Below are positions 56,450-64,000 of a stretch of DNA of 64,000 nt, piece after piece. The notes beneath the pieces are model-generated. The model saw only the letters and a list, made by a program, of their open reading frames with translations, did not search any database and had not been told where the DNA came from. Origin of the DNA: Streptomyces sp. ISL-43 (lineage in GTDB: Bacteria; Actinomycetota; Actinomycetes; Streptomycetales; Streptomycetaceae); contig NZ_JAGGOT010000002.1 of assembly GCF_018614195.1 (NCBI RefSeq), positions 1 through 64,000 of the forward strand. Direction: 5' to 3'. Every line of letters starts with the position of its first letter. Position 1 is the stretch's first letter. The translations under genes and the position numbers were made by a program.

Positions 56450-56830
56450 ATGGACGAGGTATCCGCAAGCGACCTGCTAGCCGCATTCAAGTTCGACTCT
56501 GAGGCCAGCAGTCGGGCCAAGAATGCACTACTTTCAGGAGCACATTTCGACGTCTGGCTCGATCCGGTTCCAGCGGCGAGGCTCCTGGGCATCTGCCGCT
56601 CGAGGCTGAGGACCTTGCAGCGGCGCGGCAAGCCGACTGTCGGCGCCGCGGAATGCCTTACGGGCCTTGCTGAAATTGGCGAGAGGGGTCTTCTTGTGGC
56701 CTATGTGGACGATCGCAAACGAGCTGGATACTATTTTCGGCTCTACCTCGACCCGCACCCGCTTAAAGTAGTCGGATGCTTCGGAGTCAACATCTCCCCC
56801 GAAGATGACCCCATCGCTGATCCCGAATAG
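56450..56830 (+). CDS. Probable immunity protein for the displaced toxin tip
   Basis: A 126-residue cytoplasmic protein, not recognised as a named family, starting 1 bp after the toxin tip stop codon at an ATG preceded by GGTGGGTGAG. It has a helical first half (DLLAAFKFDSEASSRAKNAL) and a strand-rich second half (LLVAYVDDRKRAGYYFRLYL). It is assigned as immunity by position and by low-GC codon use like the tip. A strong terminator follows. Confidence 0.6.
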   Translation: MDEVSASDLLAAFKFDSEASSRAKNALLSGAHFDVWLDPVPAARLLGICRSRLRTLQRRGKPTVGAAECLTGLAEIGERGLLVAYVDDRKRAGYYFRLYLDPHPLKVVGCFGVNISPEDDPIADPE

Positions 56831-56915
56831 GGGGCGGCAGGCGAAGTTGAGGGTGCGCTCTGGATCTCCGCTCTGCAGGGAATGAAGCATTGTCAACCGT
56901 CGCATCCTCACAGTG

Positions 56916-56959
56916 CCCCAGCGGCCCCACCGGATCTTTTCCCGGTGGGGCCGCTGGGG
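56916..56959 (+). terminator. Terminator after toxin-immunity pair 2
   Basis: Perfect 18-bp stem (ccccagcggccccaccgg, 56916-56933, with 56942-56959) and an 8-base loop. Confidence 0.8.
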
Positions 56960-56962
56960 TGT

Positions 56963-57000
56963 TTGACGGCAGTGGTTGACGGCAACGTCAGCGGACGGCC
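56963..57000. repeat. Attachment-like direct repeat, second element
   Basis: A 38-bp sequence matching 46579-46616 with two differences (starting ttgacggcagtggttgacgg). It sits in the same place relative to the preceding terminator and the following int sequence. Confidence 0.65.
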
Positions 57001-57110
57001 GTAGCGCCAAGCGGTGGGCCGGTGCTGGCGTCTGAACCGGTGGCGGCTTCGGTGGGGTTGTGGAGAGTGCGGCCGATGAGGTCGCCGGCGTCCCGAGCCG
57101 AAGTGAGCAC
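57001..57110 (-). pseudogene. Remnant of an integrase 3' end
   Basis: Runs parallel to 46617-46710: shared patches are gaaccggtgg, gttgtggag, gtgcggcc and gaggtcg, followed by gcgtccc. Only the last 30 or so codons of the integrase are recognisable; after this the sequence is unrelated. Confidence 0.6.
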
Positions 57111-57339
57111 CACGACGAGCTCGACCGAGCTGGCGAGGCGTACCAGGAAGCAGTCAACAAGGGCCGGAAGATCACCAGGGAGCTAGCCCACCGTGGCCAG
57201 GTTGGACCCCCTCTCCAGATGACCCGGCAGCCGCTCGCAAGGAGCTGGAGACCAAGCTCTCCCAGGCGAAGAAACGCCGCTGACTCGACAGCGGATCCCA
57301 GAATGCTTACGGGCTCAGTCGTCAACGTTGGGTGAGATG

Positions 57340-57580
57340 TTCAGAGCTTCTCTACTTGATCAAGGCGGCCCGCTGACGCGGCCCGCGCGCGCTCCGGCCC
57401 TGCGGGGCCGCCGCCCGCTCCTGTCTCCGCCCCGCTTGTCGGCTGCCCCGCTGGTCCGGGCGCGCAACAGCCAGTAGCGGGGATTGTTCTGGGGCTCTGC
57501 CCCAGGCCGCGGCCCTCTCTCCGAGGGGGGAGGCCATTTGCGGGTGCGGCTCCGTCGTGGTGGTGGGTGGGCGGGGTCCT
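57340..57580. repeat. Second copy of the conserved non-coding block
   Basis: Matches 53591-53830 over about 240 bp, including acttgatcaaggcggcccgc and ttctggggctctgcccc. Non-coding in both places. Confidence 0.7.
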
Positions 57581-57715
57581 ACGCAGGCCGTCTCCTACGG
57601 GAGGCCGACCGCGGGGCCAAACCCCGTACGCAGCGGTGGTTGCCGGCCGGCGGGTATCTGCCGGATAAGCCCAGTTGATAGGCCCTTCCGGCGTACCGTG
57701 GCGCTGGAGGTGGTG

Positions 57716-58330
57716 AGCGGACGGCTACGGAACTGGCTGACGACGCCCGCAAGTACCGGCGGACGCCGGGATGAGCCAAGAGGAACTCGCCCACGTACAC
57801 AGGCGTCTCGTCGGGCACGGTGCACAAAGTCGAGCAGGGCGGGACGATCCGAATGGAGAACCTTCACGCCCCTGGTCCGCGCGCTGGCGTGACCACCGGC
57901 GCATGGATGTCGTCCGACGCCCTCGAAACCGTGGCAGCGTTGGAACCGAACCTGCGCGCCTTTAGCCGGGCAGTGGGAGACGCGTGCGGGTCCTGCACTT
58001 CTCCGACAGCTACAAGAGCGTCCCGGCCGAACTACCAGATCTGGCGCGAGAAGCCATGAGGGCTGTTGCCTATGACGACAGCGGAGACGGGCTCCGGCAG
58101 GCGCTACTGGCCTACGCCGAGGCGCTGCGTCTGGCCGGTACCTCCTCACCCAGGTTCGGCAGTACGACATCGCCTACCCCGCCCTGGCCGGTGCGATCAC
58201 GGATGCCAGGCAGGCCGGGGACATGCTCGCGGCAGGCACGGCGGTCGACGGTATGTGCTGGCCGCTGGTGCGGCAGGGGCGGCTGGACGGGCGGATCGCC
58301 ACCCAGAGCATGGCCGCGGTGGAACCGAGT
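57716..58330 (+). pseudogene. Decayed XRE/TPR regulator
   Basis: Parallel to the intact gene at 54141, from the start region (the ATG is lost) through pieces encoding MSQEELAH, KVEQGGTIRME, SDSYKSVPAELP and LRLAG. Several small deletions and insertions break the frame, and it ends abruptly inside the TPR-like part. Confidence 0.8.
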
Positions 58331-58369
58331 CGATCTGGTTGCCGACGCCGTCCTTACCGCAGCCACCCT

Positions 58370-58780
58370 CACATACGTCGACGGACCGGACCTCGACCGC
58401 CGCACCTCCCCCTTCGCCGCGTCGGCCGGCGTCTCGGGCGTGGCCCAAACGGGCGGTGGGCTGCAGTTGCCCTTGGGGCCGTCGAGGCGGAGCACGGCGT
58501 GGATGGGGATCAGCCCGCTCGCTGGTACTCGGCGACCTTGGCATACGAGACCCGGGCGTACCTGGGGAGCAGGCGCTGGGGGGTGCCTGCTGCTGCGGCG
58601 CGGACGAAACATGAGGCGGGCCCACAGGGGCTGGTGCGTGGGCGTCCGAGTGCGTGGGCGTCCGAGGCCGGGTCGTCCTCGGTGTGGACGTGTCCGCAGC
58701 GGCAGCGTGCGGAGGCGCTGGAGCGCCGGCCGTGGACCGGGCCGTACGAGGGCGGTACTGGTAGCGGACACCCGAGCGGC
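58370..58780 (-). pseudogene. Remnant of a RepSA-type gene
   Basis: Parallels 48790-49150 of the intact rep gene: patches encode RLDGPKGN, VLRLDG, YAKVAEYQRAG and a CRCGHVHTE Cys region, in shifting frames. A perfect tandem 16-bp repeat (gtgcgtgggcgtccga, 58634-58665) lies inside. Confidence 0.65.
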
Positions 58781-58839
58781 GGGCGGGGGAATCCCGGCCC
58801 GCCGTTCGCCGTTATCGGTAGACCACAAGGAGGGAATCC

Positions 58840-59505
58840 ATGTTCTCGTACCGCCGCACGCCCGAGCTCCCCACCCGCGAGGAAGCCCTGACCGGCCGCG
58901 CGGAGCCGCTCTTCGCCCTGCCCGCCGTCCACACCGTGCTGGGCAACCCCCTCGCGGGCCCGTACCCCGCCCACCTGCAGGTCGCGGACTTCGGCCTCGG
59001 CTGCTTCTGGGGCGCCGAGCGCAAGTTCTGGCAGACCCCGGGGGTCTGGACCACCCTCGCCGGCTACCAGGGGGGCTTCACCGAGAACCCGACCTACGAG
59101 GAGGTCTGCTCGGGGGGCACCGGCCACACCGAGGTCGTCCGGGTGGTCTTCGACCCCTCCCTGGTCTCCTACGAGGCCCTGCTGAAGCTGTTCTGGGAGT
59201 CCCACGACCCCACCCAGGGCTTCCGCCAGGGCAACGACGTCGGCACCCAGTACCGCTCGGCGGTCTACACCCACTCCCCCGCCGACCAGGCCACCGCCGA
59301 AGCCTCCCGCGAGGCCTACCAGTGGGTCCTGGCCTCCTCCGGCTACGGCGAGATCACCACGGCCGTCCTCCCGGCGTCGGAGCGCCCCTTCTGGCCCGCG
59401 GAGGCACACCACCAGCAGTACCTCGACAAGAACCCCGGCGGCTACTGCGGCATCGGCGGCACGGGCGTCTCCTGCCCGATCGGCGTGGCCCGCGCCGACG
59501 GCTGA
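58840..59505 (+). CDS. msrA: Peptide-methionine (S)-S-oxide reductase
   Basis: A 221-residue MsrA, which reduces methionine-S-sulfoxide in proteins with thioredoxin. Catalytic motif GCFWG (Cys55), the [24 protein letters not shown] block and [10 protein letters not shown] are present. C-terminal cysteines occur in [13 protein letters not shown], suitable for resolving disulphides. An N-terminal extension of about 45 residues precedes the catalytic core, which is usual in actinobacteria. ATG at 58840 follows GAGGGA. It lies just outside the decayed element. Confidence 0.95.
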   Translation: MFSYRRTPELPTREEALTGRAEPLFALPAVHTVLGNPLAGPYPAHLQVADFGLGCFWGAERKFWQTPGVWTTLAGYQGGFTENPTYEEVCSGGTGHTEVVRVVFDPSLVSYEALLKLFWESHDPTQGFRQGNDVGTQYRSAVYTHSPADQATAEASREAYQWVLASSGYGEITTAVLPASERPFWPAEAHHQQYLDKNPGGYCGIGGTGVSCPIGVARADG

Positions 59506-59515
59506 GCCGCGACGG

Positions 59516-59556
59516 CGAAGTCCCGGCCCCCGCTCGTCGCGGGGGCCGGGGCTTCG
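59516..59556. terminator. Bidirectional terminator between msrA and the secreted protein gene
   Basis: cgaagtcccggcccccgc (59516-59533) pairs with 59539-59556 with a single G-T type mismatch around a 5-base loop. Confidence 0.75.
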
Positions 59557-59573
59557 GCGTTCTCGGGCCGGGG

Positions 59574-62327
59574 TCAGCCCTGGGTGAAGTAGCCGAGGAG
59601 GTCGGTGATCACGTGGTTGCCGCCGCCGTAGCTGTTGAAGATGTTGACCTTGCCCGAGGCCACCGGGGTGGTGACGTGGTTCGGGACGGTGGCGCCGGGG
59701 AGCGTGTTGAGGCTGCTGGCCGCGGGGAGCGTGCCCCCGAAGGCGTACGCCGTCAGGAACCCGGGGGCCGTGGTGTCCGTGGCGGTGATGTTCAGGACCG
59801 CGCCGAGGGCGTTCGCCGGGAGACCGGAGACCGTCGTGGTCGCGCCGGGGGCGAGCTTGCCGGTGGTGCGGGTGTCGGCGAGGCGCTTGGGGACGACCGG
59901 GGTGAAGAGGGCCTTGCCGTCCTTGCCGTAGTAGCCGACCGCGTCCAGGATCAGGTGGGTAGAGCCCGAGTTGGTGTACAGGGTGATGGTGCCGTTCGGT
60001 CCGACCGGGACGATGGCCTGGTTGGACTTGTCCTTGCCCGGCTCCACGTTCAGGTTCGACGTGGTGGGGCGCTTCGCCGGGTCCGGGTAGGCGATCACGT
60101 GCGCCTGCTCCGACGCGCCCGTGCTCGTGAGGTTCAGGGCGACCGCGGTGGCGTCGGCCGGGATGCCGTTGACGCCCGCGACCTTCACCGTGCGGGTCTT
60201 GCCAGCGGACAGGACGCCGCCGGTCGTACGGGTGTCCATGACCCGGGTCGGGGCGAGCGGGGAGAACCGCTGCCCGATGTTGGGCTGGTAGTAGCCGACG
60301 AAGTCCACGATCAGCTCGGCCTTGCCGGAGCCCAGCTGCGCCTGGACCATCCCCAGCACACCGGCCGGGACCGTGACCGTGTTCGACGAGGTGCCGCCCG
60401 CGCGGACGTTCACGTTCGAGGTCGCCGGACGCGGCTGGCCCGACGGCCACACGGTGAGGTGGGTGTCCTCCGTGGCGCCGGTGACGGTCACGTTGACGAC
60501 CGCCGAAGCCAAGCCGGCCGACACGGGGTGGTCCGGTATGTGCGAAGCCGTCGGCAAGGTCACGTCCACCGGCCGGCCGCTCAGGACGGGGGTGCCGTCG
60601 ATGCGCGAGTCCTTGATGCGGAACGGCTCCGTGGCGACGTACCCGGACGGGGCGTAGTCGACCTTCACGGTCTTGCTGACCGTGGACTTCGCGCCCTTGG
60701 AGTCCGAGAGGGTCAGCGTCACCTTGTAGTCGCCGGGAGATGCGTAGGAGTGCTCGAAGGAACGCAGCTCGCTGCCGTGGGCCGTGTTGCCGTCGCCGAA
60801 TTCCACGTCCGCGCTCAGCACCGGCCAGGGCGCCGCGGTGAGCTCCGTGGGGTCGACGACAACGGTCAGAGGGGAGATCCCCATGACGTTCGGGTCCGAC
60901 CCGGTGGGCAGGGGTTGCTCGACGGCGAAGGCCGCGCTCAGCGGACCGGCCGGGGTCACCTTGGCCGGGGCGTAGGTGGACCAGACCCGCTCTCCCACAC
61001 CGTTGACGGCCGTCACCTGGGCCGCGTAGCCGCCCGGCGCGCCGTAGACGTGCTCGACGCTGGACTGCTTGGTGACGACCGGGTCCGTGCCGTCCCCGAA
61101 GTCGAAGTGGTAGGTGATGCCGGCCCACCAGTGGCTGTCCGCGACGGCCGTCGCCTTCACCCGCGTACCAACTGGCGCCCAGCTCTCGCTCAGCGAGAGG
61201 GTAACGCCGCGCAGGTCGTCCTGGGTCTCGTGCGCGCCGCGGTCGATGTACCCGCCGTTCTTGCCCGTGTTGGGGACGCGCGGGTCGTCCGCGATCGGGT
61301 CCCCGACCCAGTCCAGGGGAATCACCCCCGGGGCCGTGGGGTCGCCCGAGTCGACGGTGGGCGATTCGTCCCACGGGCCGATGCCGTCGAGGGACGGGCT
61401 CAGGAGGTCGTGCGCACCCTGGCCGCCGGCGGCCAGGAACGCCGCCACCGTCTGGTAGTTGGTGCCGGCCCAGTTGTAGGGGGAAGCCACGGTGCCGGGC
61501 TGGCCCGCGATGAGGTTGTAGTCGACACGGGTGCCGGCCGTCGCGATCTTCGCCACCGCGATGCCGACCCGCGGCTCGGCGGCCGCGCACGTGCTGGGGG
61601 TGCTCCGGGTGTGGACCACGTTGTTGAACAGTGCCGAGCCGGTCGAGGTCCCGCCGACCGACACGGCCGCCCCGCATCCGCCGAGGATGGTGTTGTTGGT
61701 GAGGACGGTGCCGGGCGCGTCCAGCACCGTCGCGGCCGCCCGGCGGTCGTCCTCGATCATGTTGCGGCTGAGGACGGTGCGCTGGGCGCCTCCCTCGATC
61801 CGGACGGCGTCGAGCGTGCTGCGGATGACCCGTACGTCCGTGCTCGCCCCGCCCACCACGAGGGCGGCGGGTTGGGGGCCGGAGACGCCGAGCTTCTCCA
61901 GCACGACATCGTGGGAGGCGCCGATGCGCACCCCTCCCTCGACCTGGAGTCCGCGGACCACCACGTGGGAGGCCCCGCTGATGGTGAGGCCCTTTTCCAG
62001 GAAGGCCTGGTAGCCGACGACCCCTTCCTCGCCGAAGGCGAAGGTGATCGGCTTGCCCGGCTCTCCCGAGCGGTCGATCGTGACCGCATCGGGGTAGCGC
62101 GTCTGCGGGGCGATCCGCACGGTCTGGCCCGGCTTGACCACCTTCGCCGCCGCCGTGATCGTGCAGTACGGGGCGGACCGCGAACCGGCTCCGGCGTCGG
62201 AGCAGGAGCCCGAAGTACTGTTCACGAACAGGTCGGTCGGGGTCTCGGCGGCGGCCGCGGTGGCCGGTATGCCGAGAAGGGTGACGAGGCCTGCGGTGAG
62301 CAGGACCGTCGCACGAGTAGGACGCAC
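59574..62327 (-). CDS. Secreted protein with parallel beta-helix, PKD domains and C-terminal repeats
   Basis: About 917 residues. The GTG at 62327 is chosen because GAAGGAA lies 8 bases upstream and a signal peptide begins there (ATVLLTAGLVTLLGIPATAAAA). Residues about 60-365 form a right-handed beta-helix of the pectate-lyase type (repeats with VVRGLQVEG, VLTNNTILGG). Residues about 375-560 contain two PKD-like domains (HFDFGDGTDP and VEFGDGNTAHG). The C-terminal third has three copies of a beta module built on the pattern DTRTTGG...ALNLT (starting near APTRVMDTRTTGG and PKRLADTRTTGK). It probably binds or cleaves extracellular polysaccharide; no catalytic triad could be assigned. Confidence 0.85.
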   Translation of the reverse strand: MRPTRATVLLTAGLVTLLGIPATAAAAETPTDLFVNSTSGSCSDAGAGSRSAPYCTITAAAKVVKPGQTVRIAPQTRYPDAVTIDRSGEPGKPITFAFGEEGVVGYQAFLEKGLTISGASHVVVRGLQVEGGVRIGASHDVVLEKLGVSGPQPAALVVGGASTDVRVIRSTLDAVRIEGGAQRTVLSRNMIEDDRRAAATVLDAPGTVLTNNTILGGCGAAVSVGGTSTGSALFNNVVHTRSTPSTCAAAEPRVGIAVAKIATAGTRVDYNLIAGQPGTVASPYNWAGTNYQTVAAFLAAGGQGAHDLLSPSLDGIGPWDESPTVDSGDPTAPGVIPLDWVGDPIADDPRVPNTGKNGGYIDRGAHETQDDLRGVTLSLSESWAPVGTRVKATAVADSHWWAGITYHFDFGDGTDPVVTKQSSVEHVYGAPGGYAAQVTAVNGVGERVWSTYAPAKVTPAGPLSAAFAVEQPLPTGSDPNVMGISPLTVVVDPTELTAAPWPVLSADVEFGDGNTAHGSELRSFEHSYASPGDYKVTLTLSDSKGAKSTVSKTVKVDYAPSGYVATEPFRIKDSRIDGTPVLSGRPVDVTLPTASHIPDHPVSAGLASAVVNVTVTGATEDTHLTVWPSGQPRPATSNVNVRAGGTSSNTVTVPAGVLGMVQAQLGSGKAELIVDFVGYYQPNIGQRFSPLAPTRVMDTRTTGGVLSAGKTRTVKVAGVNGIPADATAVALNLTSTGASEQAHVIAYPDPAKRPTTSNLNVEPGKDKSNQAIVPVGPNGTITLYTNSGSTHLILDAVGYYGKDGKALFTPVVPKRLADTRTTGKLAPGATTTVSGLPANALGAVLNITATDTTAPGFLTAYAFGGTLPAASSLNTLPGATVPNHVTTPVASGKVNIFNSYGGGNHVITDLLGYFTQG

Positions 62328-62523
62328 CAGCGGAATTCCTTCGACACAGAAGCGGCGGGGTACGACCGGGGCGCGGCGCCGCGCGACGTCGCCCGACCGC
62401 TTCCCCCTTGCGACGGTCGGGCACACACGGAACCCAGGTTCTGCGGTCATCATCACACTGGCCCGGTGCGGGCGTAGGACCGGGGCACGGGTCGCGTGGG
62501 CGTCCTGCGCCGGACGTGCGACG

Positions 62524-62556
62524 GCCCCCGGTGCGCGCTCGTGGCGCGCCGGGGGC
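62524..62556 (-). terminator. Terminator after the alcohol dehydrogenase gene
   Basis: gcccccggtgcgc (62524-62536) pairs with gcgcgccgggggc (62544-62556) with one mismatch; 7-base loop. It lies downstream of the minus-strand dehydrogenase gene. Confidence 0.6.
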
Positions 62557-62594
62557 TGTCGGTGGGACGGGGCCCGACGGCCGGGGCCGTCAGG

Positions 62595-63644
62595 TCATCG
62601 GATCGTCGAGGTGTCGATGACGAAGCGGTAGCGGACGTCGCCCGCCTGCACGCGCTCGTAGGCCTCGTTGACCTCCTCGGCCCGGATCACCTCGATGTCC
62701 GCGCCGAGCCCGTGCTCCGCGCAGAAGTCGAGCATCTCCTGCGTCTCGGCGATCCCGCCGATCATCGAACCGGCCAGCGTCTTGCGGCCGCCGATGACGG
62801 AGAACAGGTTCAGCGAGACCGGCTCCTCCGGGGCGCCGACGTTCACCAGCGCGCCGTCCACCTTCAGGAGCCTCAGGTAGGCGTCGAGGCCGAGCGGCGC
62901 GGAGACGGTGGACACGATGAGGTCGAAGCGGCCGGCCAGCTCGTCGAAGGTGGCCTCGTCGTTCGTTGCGTAGAAGTGGTCGGCGCCCAGCTTCAGCCCG
63001 TCCTCCCTCTTGCGCAGGGTCTGCGAGAGCACGGTGACCTCGGCGCCGAGCGCGTGGGCGATCTTGACGCCCATGTGGCCGAGCCCGCCGAGGCCGACGA
63101 CCGCGACCTGCTTGCCGGGGCCGGCCTGCCAGTGCTTCAGCGGGGAGTAGAGGGTGATGCCGGCGCACAGCAGCGGGGCGGCGACGTCGAGGGCGAGGGC
63201 CTCGGGGATGCGGACGGTGTAGTTCTCGTCGACGACCACGTGCGTGGAGTAACCGCCGTACGTGGGCTCGCCGTTCTTGTCGAGGGCGTTGTACGTGCCG
63301 GTCATGCCCTTGGCGCAGAACTGCTCCTGGCCGGCGAGGCACTGCGCGCACTCGCGGCAGGAGTCGACGAAACAGCCGACGCCCACGCGGTCGCCGACCG
63401 CGAACTTGGTGACGTCCGGGCCGACTTCGGCGACCACACCGGCGATCTCGTGCCCCGGGACCATCGGGTAGATGCCCTCGCCCCAGCCGTCCGTGACCTG
63501 GTGGATGTCGGAGTGGCAGATGCCGGCGAACTTGATGTCGATGAGGACGTCGTGCGCGCCGACCGGGCGGCGCGGGACGGTGGTGCGCTCCAGCGGGGCC
63601 TTGGGGGCGGGAGCGGCGTAGGCGGCGACCTGGGTGACGGACAC
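62595..63644 (-). CDS. Zinc-dependent NAD(P) alcohol dehydrogenase (cinnamyl-alcohol-dehydrogenase-like)
   Basis: A 349-residue medium-chain dehydrogenase. The catalytic zinc ligands are in GICHSD and PGHEIAG; the structural zinc site is [15 protein letters not shown]; the nucleotide-binding glycine motif is GLGGLG. Overall pattern, including [18 protein letters not shown] and [13 protein letters not shown], fits the YahK/CAD branch that reduces aldehydes with NADPH. The start ATG at 63644 is suited by family alignment. Divergent from the XRE gene. Confidence 0.93.
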   Translation of the reverse strand: MSVTQVAAYAAPAPKAPLERTTVPRRPVGAHDVLIDIKFAGICHSDIHQVTDGWGEGIYPMVPGHEIAGVVAEVGPDVTKFAVGDRVGVGCFVDSCRECAQCLAGQEQFCAKGMTGTYNALDKNGEPTYGGYSTHVVVDENYTVRIPEALALDVAAPLLCAGITLYSPLKHWQAGPGKQVAVVGLGGLGHMGVKIAHALGAEVTVLSQTLRKREDGLKLGADHFYATNDEATFDELAGRFDLIVSTVSAPLGLDAYLRLLKVDGALVNVGAPEEPVSLNLFSVIGGRKTLAGSMIGGIAETQEMLDFCAEHGLGADIEVIRAEEVNEAYERVQAGDVRYRFVIDTSTIR

Positions 63645-63806
63645 GGTGGGGCTCCTCGGAAGACTGCTGTGCGGGACTGCTCGCCAGCTTGCCCGCCCGC
63701 GCGACGGACACCCATCCCCCTGTCCTGCCTAGGACTGGCGAACCTACCCTTGGCGGGGTCAGGCACAGCCCCCCGGCCTGTCCGCGTACCCGGGGATACT
63801 GGGGTA

Positions 63807-64000
63807 ATGGACCAGCTTGATCAGCGAGCCGAGCTCGGCGAGTTCCTGCGATCCCGGCGCGCCCGGCTGCGCCCCGAGGACGTGGGTCTGCCCGACTACG
63901 GCCGCCACCGCCGGGTCCCGGGGCTGCGCCGCGAGGAGCTGGCGCAGCTGGCGGGGGTGTCGGTGGCGTACTACACGCGGCTGGAGCAGGGCCACGGGCA
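63807..64000 (+). CDS. XRE regulator, 5' part only (MmyB-like)
   Basis: The first 64 codons of a helix-turn-helix regulator that continues past the window. The LGEFLRSRRARLRPEDVGLP start and REELAQLAGVSVAYYTRLEQG are typical of the Streptomyces regulators with a C-terminal MmyB-like ligand-binding domain, which often sit divergent to dehydrogenases and control them. GATACT just upstream (63795-63800) is a candidate -10 for a nearly leaderless transcript. Confidence 0.85.
   Translation, partial: MDQLDQRAELGEFLRSRRARLRPEDVGLPDYGRHRRVPGLRREELAQLAGVSVAYYTRLEQGHG

Larger units (their letters stand above)
56963..58800. mobile_element. Decayed second pSAM2-like element
   Basis: About 1.8 kb of fragments that each match the intact element: the int 3' end, the conserved non-coding block, the XRE/TPR gene and part of rep. 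The fragments are frameshifted and their order differs (rep now follows the XRE gene). The right end merges into the msrA upstream region and cannot be fixed exactly. Confidence 0.7.

Noticed and set aside
58634..58665. Tandem 16-bp repeat as a possible CRISPR or iteron
   Set aside because: Only two adjacent copies without spacers, inside a rep pseudogene; best read as a local duplication.
57984..62477. 1497-codon plus-strand open frame covering msrA and the secreted gene region
   Set aside because: It crosses a clear gene in another frame, a terminator and the antisense of the beta-helix gene; the composition is Arg/Gly/Pro-rich.

Overview
The window is high-GC actinobacterial chromosome, almost certainly Streptomyces or a close relative. 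Third codon positions are very GC-rich, GTG and TTG starts with purine-rich ribosome binding sites are common, there is a mycothiol S-conjugate amidase (mca), and the mobile DNA is of the pSAM2 actinomycete integrative type. No rRNA, tRNA, IS element or CRISPR array was seen.

Backbone: a serine hydrolase, an AlaA-type aminotransferase, a four-gene operon built around a TelA-family protein (4.5-9.0 kb), GTP-dependent PEP carboxykinase, a hemolysin III/TrhA membrane protein, a YyaL-type thioredoxin-domain protein (yyaL), a DUF4344 lipoprotein, a large STAND/TPR protein, mca with a small membrane protein, a DUF4307 protein, greA, a DrrAB-like ABC exporter, threonine ammonia-lyase, a MarR regulator, a sigma-like protein with a tiny membrane partner, cystathionine gamma-synthase, then msrA, a secreted beta-helix/PKD protein, a zinc alcohol dehydrogenase and the start of an XRE regulator. 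Many of these are bounded by clear terminator hairpins.

Mobile region 1 (13.1-19.1 kb): a small element of about 6 kb with a large serine recombinase has inserted inside yyaL. It carries its own diverged 5' part of yyaL, joined in frame to the resident 3' part, so a full-length chimeric gene is regenerated. The displaced native 5' part survives as a truncated reading frame at the other end. The cargo is a regulatory cluster: an RsbW-like ATPase, two small proteins, a DUF6879 protein and an XRE/DUF5753 regulator, transcribed divergently around an inverted-repeat operator.

Mobile region 2 (34-58.8 kb): a secreted DNRLRE/FG-GAP/LamG/ricin-lectin protein lies divergent to a 2423-residue Rhs/YD-repeat polymorphic toxin ending in a Hint domain and a pierisin/scabin-like ADP-ribosyltransferase tip, followed by a probable immunity gene and a terminator. 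Next comes a 9.3-kb pSAM2-like integrative element (int, xis, rep, DUF2637, FtsK-like tra, small genes, a doubled GntR repressor, an XRE protein). Beyond it lies a second, displaced toxin tip that begins exactly at the conserved end of the Hint domain, with its own immunity candidate, terminator and the same att-like repeat, and then a decayed second element with int, HTH and rep fragments. The layout suggests that integrative elements and toxin-tip replacement have been linked at this locus.
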